A stretch of DNA of 64,000 nt, taken from NCBI GenBank assembly GCA_963751105.1, contig CAVVTG010000002.1, positions 2,418,001 through 2,482,000 on the forward strand, in the 5' to 3' direction. Positions 56,964 through 64,000 of the stretch are shown here, in pieces. The notes beneath the pieces were generated by a model. That model saw nothing but the letters and a program-made list of their open reading frames with translations, ran no database searches and was not told the origin of the DNA. The first letter of the stretch is position 1. Each line of letters opens with the position of its first letter. The stretch comes from JACVRW01 sp963751105. GTDB taxonomy: Bacteria > Actinomycetota > Thermoleophilia > Solirubrobacterales > Thermoleophilaceae. Both the position numbers and the translations under genes were made by a program.

Positions 56964-57749
56964 CTAGGTATCGCGGCCGATGGCGGGCACCGGCGGGACG
57001 TCCTCGAGCCAGCGCATCACGTGCAGATCGATGCTGGTCGGAAGGAACACGTCGGTCGAGTGCATGACGGGCGTTCCCTCGGCGGTGGACGTCACGTGAT
57101 CGATCGCAAGCGCCGCCAGCGTCTCGGCCACGTTCAGCGCCTTGCCGATCCGGTCGCGGCGGGTGACCACGCGCGCGCTGATGTGCGCCCGCGTGTAGGC
57201 CACCGGCACGCCCCCGGCCAGGAGCACGTCCAGGACCATGTCGCCTCCCTCGAGCGCCGCTCGCAGCCGCTGCTCGTCCGGAAGATCGATCTGAGGGTGG
57301 ACCACGTCGCGCATCCAGGAGCCCGGCTGCCCGTCCATGAGGAGCACGCGCGTGAGGGTGGCGGCCTCGCGCTCGGGCTCCACCCCGAAGAGCGTGCCCA
57401 GCTCCTCCCCGACCCGGCGCTGCTCGACCTCGAGCTCGCCGAGCTCGAGCACGATCCCACGCCGGCGGGCGAGCTCCGAGTAGGACACGAGCTTCTCGAG
57501 CCCCTCGTCGAGGCTCGACGAGAGCGCCCGGCCCACATAGGTGCCGCTTCCCTGCCGCCGGATGATCTCTCCGCTCTCCTCGAGCCGCTGCAGCGCGGTG
57601 CGCAGCGTGCCGCGCGAGATGCCGAGCTGACCGGAGAGCTCCTGTTCGGGCGGGAGGCGCTCCCCGGGGCGATGCCGGCCGGTGGCGAGCCAGCGCCGCA
57701 GGGCCTCCTCGGCTATGTCGACGAGAGAGCGCTTCGTAGGCGTCGCCAC
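56964..57749 (-). CDS. GntR-family regulator with UTRA domain
   Basis: A 261-residue HutC-type regulator. The winged helix is RSLVDIAEEALRRWLATGRHRPGERLPPEQELSGQLGISRGTLRTALQRLEESGEIIRRQGSGTYVG; the UTRA effector domain follows with LLMDGQPGSWMRDVVHP and DVLLAGGVPVAYTRAHISARVV to the C-terminal ALAIDHVTSTAEGTPVMHSTDVFLPTSIDLHVMRW. The GTG start 57749 is 10 bp after the formate-THF ligase stop, so it is part of the sox-fhs operon and probably controls it. It is one candidate reader of the GTAC dyads, though known HutC-type operators (GTnTAnAC) differ. Confidence 0.9.
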   Translation of the reverse strand: MATPTKRSLVDIAEEALRRWLATGRHRPGERLPPEQELSGQLGISRGTLRTALQRLEESGEIIRRQGSGTYVGRALSSSLDEGLEKLVSYSELARRRGIVLELGELEVEQRRVGEELGTLFGVEPEREAATLTRVLLMDGQPGSWMRDVVHPQIDLPDEQRLRAALEGGDMVLDVLLAGGVPVAYTRAHISARVVTRRDRIGKALNVAETLAALAIDHVTSTAEGTPVMHSTDVFLPTSIDLHVMRWLEDVPPVPAIGRDT

Positions 57750-57759
57750 GAGGGCGATC

Positions 57760-59439
57760 CTAGAACAGCCCGACCGTCCGGCCCTCGGCGTCGATGTCGA
57801 CGTTGAGCGCGGCGGGAGCCTTGCCCAGGCCCGGCATCTGCTGGATGTCGCCGCAGAGCGGTACGAGCCAGCCGGCGCCCGTGTAGGCCCGGATGTCGCG
57901 CACCGGCAGCTCGAAGTCCTCCGGGGCGTTGAGAAGCGCCGGGTCGGCCGACAGCGAGAGGTGGGTCTTGGCCATGCAGATCGGGAGCTTGTCCAGCCCG
58001 TCCTCGTGGTACTGGCGCATCTTGCGCCTGGCGTCGAGGTAGAAGACCACGTCCTTGGCGCCGTAGACCTTGCGCGCCACCTTGCAGATCTTCTCCTCGA
58101 TCGAGTCGTCGTCGTCGTAGGTGAAGGCGAACTCGTTGGGCTGCTCGGCCGCCTCGGCCACCGCCTCGGCCAGCGCCGCCGCGCCCTCGCCTCCGCGCGC
58201 GAAGCCGTCGTTGATCTCGGCGCCGAACGCACCGGCCTCCAGGGCCAGCCTGCGCACCAGCTCGACCTCGTCGTCGGTGTCGCCGGGGCGCCGGTTGACC
58301 GCCACCACGCAGGGCAGGCCGAAGGTCTTGACGATGCCGAGATGCCGGCGCAGGTTGGCGAAGCCATCCTCGAGGGCATTCGCGGCCTTGGCCCCGTCCA
58401 CTCGCGGGTCGTCCTCGATACCGCCGTGGTGCTTGAGCGCCCGCACGGTGGCCACCAGCACCACCGCGCTGGGGGCGAGGCCGCCCTTGCGGCAGACGAT
58501 GTCGAAGAACTTCTCCATCCCCATGTCCGAGCCGAAGCCGGATTCGGTGATCACGTACTCGCCCAGCTTCTGGCCGATCAGGTCGGCCACCAGCGAGGAG
58601 TTGCCGTGCGCGATGTTGGCGAACGGGCCCGCGTGCATCAGGCAGGGCTGGCCCTCGAGCGTCTGGATGAGGTTCGGCTTGAGCGCGTCCTTGAGCAGCA
58701 CCGTCATGGCTCCGGCCGCGCCCAGATCCTCGGCGGTCACCGGCTTTCCGCCGTCAAAGGAGTGCGCCACGGTGATCGCCCCCAGCCGGGCCCGCAGGTC
58801 GTGCAGGTCGCGCGACACGGCCAGGATGGCCATCACCTCTGACGCCGCCGTGATGTCGAAGCCGGACTCGCGCGGGTAGCCGTTGGCCCGGCCGCCGAGG
58901 CCGAGGGCCACCTGGCGCAGGGCGCGGTCGTTCATGTCGAGCGCCCGGCGCCAGCCGATCCGCAGAGCGTCGATCTTGTGCGGGTTGCCGTGCAGGATCG
59001 ATGCGTCGAGCAGCGCAGCCAGAAGGTTGTTGGCCGCGCCGATCGCGTGAATGTCGCCGGTGAAGTGGAGGTTCAGGTCCTCCATCGGCACCACCTGGGT
59101 CATGCCGCCGCCGGCCGCTCCGCCCTTGATGCCGAACACCGGGCCGAGCGAGGGCTCGCGCAGGCACAGCAGCGGGTCCTTGCCGATGTGCCCGAGCCCC
59201 TGGGTGAGCCCGACGGCCGTGGTGGTCTTGCCCTCGCCCGCCTTGGTGGGCGTGACCCCCGCCACGCAGATGATCTTGCCGTCCGGCACGTCGGCCATAC
59301 GCTCGATCACGTCGAGTGAGACCTTTGCCTTGTGGCGCCCATAGGGCTCGTACTCCTCGGGAGTCAGGCCGGTGCGCTCGGCGATCGTCTCGATCGGGAG
59401 GAGCTCGGCCTCCTGTGCGATCTCGAGGCTGCTCTTCAT
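57760..59439 (-). CDS. fhs: Formate-tetrahydrofolate ligase
   Basis: A 559-residue Fhs of normal length, joining formate to THF with ATP to give 10-formyl-THF. Signatures are VTPTKAGEGKTTTAVGLTQGL (P-loop), REPSLGPVFGIKGGAAGGGMTQVVPMEDLNLHFTGD and CLMHAGPFANIAHGNSSLVAD. It lies 18 bp after the sarcosine-oxidase beta gene. In this place it could feed formate released from the C1 unit into folate, or run the other way to conserve ATP. Together with FchA it covers two of the steps of the folate C1 branch; a methylene-THF dehydrogenase is not in the window. Confidence 0.95.
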   Translation of the reverse strand: MKSSLEIAQEAELLPIETIAERTGLTPEEYEPYGRHKAKVSLDVIERMADVPDGKIICVAGVTPTKAGEGKTTTAVGLTQGLGHIGKDPLLCLREPSLGPVFGIKGGAAGGGMTQVVPMEDLNLHFTGDIHAIGAANNLLAALLDASILHGNPHKIDALRIGWRRALDMNDRALRQVALGLGGRANGYPRESGFDITAASEVMAILAVSRDLHDLRARLGAITVAHSFDGGKPVTAEDLGAAGAMTVLLKDALKPNLIQTLEGQPCLMHAGPFANIAHGNSSLVADLIGQKLGEYVITESGFGSDMGMEKFFDIVCRKGGLAPSAVVLVATVRALKHHGGIEDDPRVDGAKAANALEDGFANLRRHLGIVKTFGLPCVVAVNRRPGDTDDEVELVRRLALEAGAFGAEINDGFARGGEGAAALAEAVAEAAEQPNEFAFTYDDDDSIEEKICKVARKVYGAKDVVFYLDARRKMRQYHEDGLDKLPICMAKTHLSLSADPALLNAPEDFELPVRDIRAYTGAGWLVPLCGDIQQMPGLGKAPAALNVDIDAEGRTVGLF

Positions 59440-59457
59440 CGGCGTCTCCCTTTCCCG

Positions 59458-60675
59458 TCAGTGACTGACGGCCGCGGCCGCCAGCTCCGATACCAGCTTG
59501 TCCTCGTAGAAGCGCTCCAGCGCGAACGGGGCTATCAGCTCCGGCGTCTTGTTGGTGGCGGCCAGCTCGGCCAGCGTCTTGCCGACGATCGGCGCCGCCT
59601 TGAAGCCGTAGGTGCCCCAGCCCGAGCTCACGTGGAAGCCCTCGACCTCGGTCTTGCCGAGGATCGGGCTGTAGTCGGGGCTGAGATCACAGAGCCCGGC
59701 CCAGCTGCGCAGGATCCGCGCGCGCTCGAGCTGGGGGAACAGCTCCAGCGAGTGGCGCGAGACCTCCTGCAGGAAGTTGAGCGTGCCCTGCATCCGGTAG
59801 GTCGTCCAGGGCTCGATCTCGGCGCCCATCAGGAACTCGCCACGATCGGTCTGCGAGATGTACACGTGCATCTGGGACGAGACGATCACCACGTCGAGCA
59901 GCGGCTTGACCGGCTCGGTCACGCAGGCCTGGAGGATGTGGGTGGTGATCGGCATCTCCACCCCGGCCATGTCCGAGATCAGGGAGCTCCAGCCCGCGGT
60001 GCAGTTGAGCACCGTGCCGGCGTTGATCCTCCCGCGATTGGTGGTCACTCCGCTCACGCGGCCGTTCTGGCGCTCGATGCCGGTGACCTCGGTGTAGGGA
60101 TGGATCTCGGCGCCGCCGCGGTCGGCCTCGCGCGCAAGGCCCCAGACCACGGCGTCGTGGCGGATCACGCCACCCGGCGGGTGGTAGAGGGCGCCCATGA
60201 TCGGGTGCACGGCGTCCGGGTTGTCCACCTGCATTGCCGGGGCCAGCTCCTTGATCTCGTCCGGGTAGATCAGGCGCGAATCGATCCCGTTGAGGCGGTT
60301 GACCTCCGCGCGGTTGGCCATGACGAACATCGCGCGGTCGGTGTGGGCCAGCGTGAGGTGGCCGATCTGGGAGAAGAGGAGGTTGAAGTTGAGCTCCTGC
60401 GAGAGGCCCTCGTAGAGCTTGACCGAGGCGTCGTAGAAGCGCGCGCCCTCCTCGGTCTTGTAGTTCGACCGCAGGATGGTGGTGTTGCGACCGGCCGCGC
60501 CCGATCCGATGTAGCTCTTCTCGAGAATGGCCACGTCGGTGACGCCGTGGTCGCGGGCCAGGTAGTAGGCGGTGGCAAGCCCGTGCGAGCCGCCGCCAAT
60601 GATGACCACGTCGTACGAGTCCTTGAGCTCGCCGCGCGGGCGCCACATGCGCTTCGTCCGGAACAGGTCACGCAC
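59458..60675 (-). CDS. soxB: Sarcosine oxidase / N-methylglutamate dehydrogenase beta-like subunit
   Basis: A 405-residue DAO-fold flavoprotein. The FAD site is YDVVIIGGGSHGLATAYYLARDHG, the covalent-FMN histidine of SoxB is conserved as His173 in PPGGVIRHDAVVWGL, and the C-terminal FAD-binding segment is DYSPILGKTEVEGFHVSSGWGTYGFKAAPIVGK. It carries the amine-oxidising site in heterotetrameric sarcosine oxidases and in MgdA of N-methylglutamate dehydrogenase; these cannot be separated by eye. It overlaps soxG by 8 bp. No small zinc-binding delta subunit (SoxD/MgdB) is seen next to it, unlike the usual soxBDAG order. Confidence 0.88.
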   Translation of the reverse strand: MRDLFRTKRMWRPRGELKDSYDVVIIGGGSHGLATAYYLARDHGVTDVAILEKSYIGSGAAGRNTTILRSNYKTEEGARFYDASVKLYEGLSQELNFNLLFSQIGHLTLAHTDRAMFVMANRAEVNRLNGIDSRLIYPDEIKELAPAMQVDNPDAVHPIMGALYHPPGGVIRHDAVVWGLAREADRGGAEIHPYTEVTGIERQNGRVSGVTTNRGRINAGTVLNCTAGWSSLISDMAGVEMPITTHILQACVTEPVKPLLDVVIVSSQMHVYISQTDRGEFLMGAEIEPWTTYRMQGTLNFLQEVSRHSLELFPQLERARILRSWAGLCDLSPDYSPILGKTEVEGFHVSSGWGTYGFKAAPIVGKTLAELAATNKTPELIAPFALERFYEDKLVSELAAAAVSH

Positions 60676-61399
60676 CGGAGGACACCTCCGTCTCCACTTG
60701 GTCGATCGACTCGAGCGCGTCCACGCCCACCGGGCCGCCGCCCAGGCTCTGGGCGGCGTCGGCCACCACGGTCCAGACGTATTGGCCGAGCGCGAAGCCG
60801 AAGGTCATCAGGAAGCGGTCGTCGCCCTCGCGCAGGACCGCCCCCGGCGTACGGGCCACCGAGCCCGGGCGAAAGCCCTGGAGCGGCAGCTCGCGCGGGC
60901 GCAGGTCGAGCGCCGTGAAGCGCGCGAACGTCTCGCGCGCGAGCGGGCCGGCAATGGTCATGGCCCCGAACACACAGGTCACGTCCAGCACCGAGGCGAA
61001 GCCCGGGACCCCGGCGGCCGCCTGCTCGAGCGTCTCGAGCAGCGCCGCGGTGCCCGTGGTGTCGCAGACGACGATGGCCCGCTCGGGCGTGTAGGGACAC
61101 CACCAGGCGCCGGCCGTGCGGGTGGCACGGCCCAGCTCGAGCGCGCCCGCGCCGCCGGCGGCCGCGATCGCGGTGAGGTCCGTGGAGCGCGCCTGGATCT
61201 CGATCTTGCCCAGATGGGAGACGTCGGCGAAGCCGACGCTCTCGTGGCGGCGCTGGGCCTCCAGCTCCTCGCCCTCGAAGCGAACGGCGACGTCCCAGCC
61301 GTCGCGACGCTCGATCTCCGCGCCGGCGCGCCGGGCCTCGCGCTCCATCGGGCTCCGCGCCGGCGCGTGCACGCCGGGCGAGAGGTATTGCGGGCTCAC
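60668..61399 (-). CDS. soxG: Sarcosine oxidase gamma-like subunit
   Basis: A 243-residue SoxG-type protein with a folate-domain-like fold: RRHESVGFADVSHLGKIEIQARSTDL, WWCPYTPERAIVVC, VLDVTCVFGAMTIAGPLARETFARFTALDLRP and FALGQYVWTVVADA. In known complexes it is a small structural subunit. The GTG start overlaps the stop of the aminomethyltransferase half of the alpha gene by 4 bp, and its end overlaps soxB by 8 bp, so the order is alpha, gamma, beta. Confidence 0.82.
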   Translation of the reverse strand: MSPQYLSPGVHAPARSPMEREARRAGAEIERRDGWDVAVRFEGEELEAQRRHESVGFADVSHLGKIEIQARSTDLTAIAAAGGAGALELGRATRTAGAWWCPYTPERAIVVCDTTGTAALLETLEQAAAGVPGFASVLDVTCVFGAMTIAGPLARETFARFTALDLRPRELPLQGFRPGSVARTPGAVLREGDDRFLMTFGFALGQYVWTVVADAAQSLGGGPVGVDALESIDQVETEVSSGA

Positions 61400-62832
61400 G
61401 AGCGCAGCACCTCGCCGTCGGGATCGAAGAAGGGCTTGGTGACCACCTCGGCGGCCAGCCGCTTGCCGTTGTCGGAGATCGTCACGCTCGCGCCGTCCTT
61501 GGCCAGCGCCGCGGGCACCCAGGCCAGGCCGATCACCCGGTCGAGCTGCGGCGAGTAGCGCGCGCTTGTGACCTGGCCCATCGGCGCCTCGCCCTCGGGC
61601 ATGATCACCGCACCCTCGGTGGGCACGTGGCCGTTGGCCAGCGTGAAGCCCACCAGCGCGGTCTCGAGCGGCTCCTGGGAGTAGTGCTCGAGCGCCCAGC
61701 GGCCGATGAAGTCGGTCTCCTTGTCGAGCTTGACGATCCAGGGCATGGCCGCACCGAACGGGTTCGACTCGGAGTCGGTGTCCTGGCCCACGAGGATGTG
61801 CATCTTCTGGAGCCGCAGCAGCCGCTGCGGCTCCAGCCCGAACGGCCTCAGCCCGTGCTCGTCACCGGCCTCGAGCAGCGCGTCCCAGAGATGCTCGCCC
61901 TGGGCGGCCGGGCAGTGGATCTCGTAGCCCACCTCGCCCACGAAGCCGATGCGCAGGATCAGGCAGGGCACGCCGGCGACGTCGGCGTGCTTGCCGTCGA
62001 GGTAGGTGAAGGCCTCCGGCGAGCAGTCGAGGTCCGTGAGCTTGGCCATGATGTCGCGCGAGCGGGGCCCGGCCAGGTTGACCGCGCCCAGGCCCTGCGT
62101 GACGTCGGTGAGGTAGACCTCGAGGTCCCAGTCGGCCAGCCACCAGGAGAACCACTCGTACACGGCGCCCGCGCCGCTCGACGTGGTGGTCACGTAGAAG
62201 GAGTCGTCGTCGAGCCGGGAGACGGTGCCGTCGTCCATGATCCGGCCGGAGTCGCTGGCCATGACCCCGTATCGGATCCGGCCGGGCTTAAGGTTCGAGA
62301 AGCGGTTGGGGTACAGGCGGTCGAGCAGATCGCCCGCGTCCGGGCCGCTCACGATCAGCTTGCCGAGGGTGGATACGTCGATCAGTCCGGCCGCCTCGTG
62401 CACGGCCACGGCCTCGGAGCGCGCGTCGCCGTAGTCGTAGGCGCGGCGCCAGTCGCCGGCCCACATGATGTTGCCGCCCAGCTCGCGGTGGCGACCGTGG
62501 ATGGCCGAGCGCTTGGCCGGCTCGAAGGGACGTCCGGCCAGCGCGCCCATGGGCACGGTCACCCATGGCGGGCGCGCCGTGGTGGTGCCCACCTCCTCGA
62601 GGCTCTGCCCGGTCTCCTCGGCCATCAGCCGCACCGCGGGCAGCTGGCACATGCGGCCCTGGCAGGGACCCATCGTGGTGGTGGTGTAGCGCTTGGACAG
62701 CTCGATCGAGTCGTAGCCCTCCTCCACGCTGAGGTGGATGTCCTTGGCGGTCACGTCCTCGCACAGGCAGGCGAAGCACTTGCCCTTGCGCCCGCTCGTG
62801 ACGGCGGAGGCACCGCCGTGGGCGTGGGCCAT
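61396..62832 (-). CDS. soxA: Sarcosine oxidase alpha-like, C-terminal half: [2Fe-2S] BFD-like and aminomethyltransferase domains
   Basis: A 478-residue chain equal to the C-terminal half of SoxA/MgdC. Residues 15-65 hold four well-placed cysteines, Cys22-x-Cys24 and Cys57-x4-Cys62 (GPCQGRMC), the BFD-type [2Fe-2S] pattern that textbook SoxA lacks. Residues ~95-478 are a GcvT-like folate domain (YGDARSEAVAVHEAAGLIDVSTLGKLIVSGPDAGDLLDRLYPN, LRIGFVGEVGYEIHCP, MGQVTSARYSP) that would pass the methyl-derived C1 to THF. It overlaps the N-terminal half by 82 bp in another frame; adding one base near 62832 would fuse them into one chain of the usual size. Confidence 0.85.
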   Translation of the reverse strand: MAHAHGGASAVTSGRKGKCFACLCEDVTAKDIHLSVEEGYDSIELSKRYTTTTMGPCQGRMCQLPAVRLMAEETGQSLEEVGTTTARPPWVTVPMGALAGRPFEPAKRSAIHGRHRELGGNIMWAGDWRRAYDYGDARSEAVAVHEAAGLIDVSTLGKLIVSGPDAGDLLDRLYPNRFSNLKPGRIRYGVMASDSGRIMDDGTVSRLDDDSFYVTTTSSGAGAVYEWFSWWLADWDLEVYLTDVTQGLGAVNLAGPRSRDIMAKLTDLDCSPEAFTYLDGKHADVAGVPCLILRIGFVGEVGYEIHCPAAQGEHLWDALLEAGDEHGLRPFGLEPQRLLRLQKMHILVGQDTDSESNPFGAAMPWIVKLDKETDFIGRWALEHYSQEPLETALVGFTLANGHVPTEGAVIMPEGEAPMGQVTSARYSPQLDRVIGLAWVPAALAKDGASVTISDNGKRLAAEVVTKPFFDPDGEVLRS

Positions 62833-64000
62833 GCCGGCCGGCGCTCGAGGTCCTCGCGATCCGAAGCCGCTCGCTCGCGTGAGCCAGCGTCCCCGAAGCC
62901 GAGTGAGTGGGCCGCATCGGCCCCGGCCAGGGCGCCCGACAGCTCGGCGCTCTCGAGCTCACCCGCGCCGGCCACCTCGCCGGCGGCGTAGACGGCGGGG
63001 GGCAGCTCCGACAGCGCGAAGTGACCGCGCTCGCGGTCGTAGGCGGTGCGGCCGCCACCCTGGGTGATCAGCGAGCTGGCGGGTGAGCTTCCGCCCGACA
63101 CGAGCAGGAGGTCGCAACCCACCGTGTGTTCACCGTCGTCCTCGGCCCCGGGCGGCCCGAGCACCACGCCCTGAAGCTGACCGCGCCCGCGTGCCTCGAG
63201 CACCGTCGCGCCGCGCATGACCCGGACGTTGCGCCGCTGGAGCTGGCCGGCCGGCTGGGAGCCTCCGTTGGGCCTGAGATCGGCCACGCAGGCGAGCTCG
63301 ACCCCGGCGTCCAGCAGCGCCAGCGCCGCGTGCAGGCCGCGGTCGTCCACCGTGGCCACCACGGCTCGGGTGCCGGGCCTGATGGCGTACAGGGAGATGA
63401 GGCGCAGCGCGCCGCCGGAGAGCATCACGCCGGGCAGGTCGTTGCCGGGGAACAAGAGCGGCTGCTCGATCGCGCCGGTGGCGTACACCTGGGTCCGCGC
63501 ACGGACCTGGTGGAGCGTGTCGCCCTGCCACACCGGCACCAGTCCGTCGAAGGCGCCGAGGGCGGGGGCGTTCTCCAGCACCTCCACCCCGGCCGCGCGG
63601 GCCCTGTCCGCGAGCTCGCGCGCGTAGTCGGTTCCGCCCTCGGCCAGCAGCCGCCCGCCGAGCTGCGGACCCTCGTCGGCCAGCACGGTGTCCGCTCCCA
63701 GCTCGGCGGCGGTGACAGCTGCCGACAGCCCGGCCACGCCTCCGCCCACCACCAGCACGTCGGCGTGGCGGCGGCGATACTCGGTGCGCCACTCGCGCTC
63801 GGGCTGGCTCTTGCGCAGCTTGCCGAGGCCGGCCACGGAGCGCAGCACCTTCTCGTACACCGGCCACAGCCGGCGCGGGCGGATGAAGGTCTTGTAGTAG
63901 AAGCCGGGGGGCGTGAAGGGGCCCCCGACGATGTCGGTGGCCCGCATCACGTCCAGGTCGAGCGAGGGCGACGCGTTCATGTGGGTCACCTGCATGCCCT
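62751..64000 (-). CDS. soxA: Sarcosine oxidase alpha-like, N-terminal half, truncated by window end
   Basis: At least 415 residues; the frame is open at the right edge, and the text NASPSLDLDVMRATDIVGGPFTPPGFYYKTFIRP corresponds to the region after the N-terminal ferredoxin-like domain of SoxA, so that domain lies outside. A pyridine-nucleotide-disulfide type FAD/NAD domain follows: ADVLVVGGGVAGLSAAVTAAELGADTVLADEGPQLGGRL, YATGAIEQPLLFPGNDLPGVML and YAAGEVAGAGELESAELSGALAGADAAHSLG. The last ~30 residues (PAWPTPTAVPPPS and so on) are out-of-frame read-through past the apparent frameshift at about 62832, so the real end is there. Confidence 0.85.
   Translation of the reverse strand, partial: GMQVTHMNASPSLDLDVMRATDIVGGPFTPPGFYYKTFIRPRRLWPVYEKVLRSVAGLGKLRKSQPEREWRTEYRRRHADVLVVGGGVAGLSAAVTAAELGADTVLADEGPQLGGRLLAEGGTDYARELADRARAAGVEVLENAPALGAFDGLVPVWQGDTLHQVRARTQVYATGAIEQPLLFPGNDLPGVMLSGGALRLISLYAIRPGTRAVVATVDDRGLHAALALLDAGVELACVADLRPNGGSQPAGQLQRRNVRVMRGATVLEARGRGQLQGVVLGPPGAEDDGEHTVGCDLLLVSGGSSPASSLITQGGGRTAYDRERGHFALSELPPAVYAAGEVAGAGELESAELSGALAGADAAHSLGFGDAGSRERAASDREDLERRPAWPTPTAVPPPSRAGARASASPACART

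Noticed and set aside
1..64000. Mobile elements, prophage, integrase sites, CRISPR arrays
   Set aside because: I looked for transposase or integrase motifs, terminal repeats, spaced direct repeats and a duplicated tRNA end next to tRNA-Thr and saw none.

Overview
The window is a high-GC, densely packed bacterial chromosome segment with about 63 protein-coding genes, one tRNA and no rRNA, prophage, insertion sequence or CRISPR array. Several features point to a deep-branching actinobacterium, most likely class Thermoleophilia (Solirubrobacterales or relatives); this is an inference. They are CarD, DisA, a SigH-type sigma factor, many start codons that look leaderless, and a gene order radA ... 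disA-carD-ispD-ispF ... cysS-rlmB-sigH that matches both Bacillus and Mycobacterium but is broken up by insertions.

Layout. Bases 1-4800 hold the end of an FG-GAP surface protein, an ABM-domain protein, an ECF sigma factor with a membrane partner, and a PlsC-GpsA fusion. Bases 4848-15312 hold tRNA-Thr, sigH, rlmB, cysS, an amidase, a diacylglycerol kinase facing a PAP2 phosphatase, then ispF, a PHP phosphatase, ispD, carD and disA. Bases 16220-20644 hold a three-gene split glutamate-synthase-like set (mgsC, mgsB, mgsA type) divergent from a GlnT/GmaS-type glutamine synthetase. Bases 20692-28163 hold membrane proteins, a GAF/PucR regulator and an ammonium-transporter operon with two tiny membrane partners. 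Bases 28188-34062 hold radA, an exonuclease/GIY-YIG fusion, pabB-pabC (frameshifted) and a folate cyclohydrolase. Bases 34088-37747 hold a PhyH dioxygenase, malyl-CoA lyase and serine-glyoxylate aminotransferase.

Bases 38042-46504 hold an unusual operon: an acyl-CoA-dehydrogenase-fold enzyme, a DUF1989-GcvT fusion, a flavin reductase, a phosphoribulokinase and a LysR regulator (frameshifted). A universal stress protein and an APC permease follow. Bases 46990-53343 hold a second, diverged GS-MgsABC set joined to an unknown 147-aa protein and a DAO-family FAD oxidoreductase. Bases 53453-64000 hold a LuxR regulator, a methyltransferase, a GntR regulator, formate-THF ligase and sarcosine-oxidase/N-methylglutamate-dehydrogenase-like subunits running off the window end.

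Taken together, the right half reads as a methylated-amine and one-carbon locus. Amines would be taken up by the permease and amt, captured by GS-type ligases as gamma-glutamylamides, converted to N-alkylglutamates by MgsABC, and oxidised by Sox/Mgd- or DAO-type flavoenzymes with transfer of the C1 unit to tetrahydrofolate. FchA and Fhs handle the folate C1 pool, and serine-glyoxylate aminotransferase and malyl-CoA lyase link it to a partial serine cycle. Four promoters of this system carry related 14-bp dyads (GTAC-N6-GTAC type), which suggests one regulon. Three genes (pabBC, lysR, soxA) carry single-base frameshifts in G/C runs that may be sequence errors.
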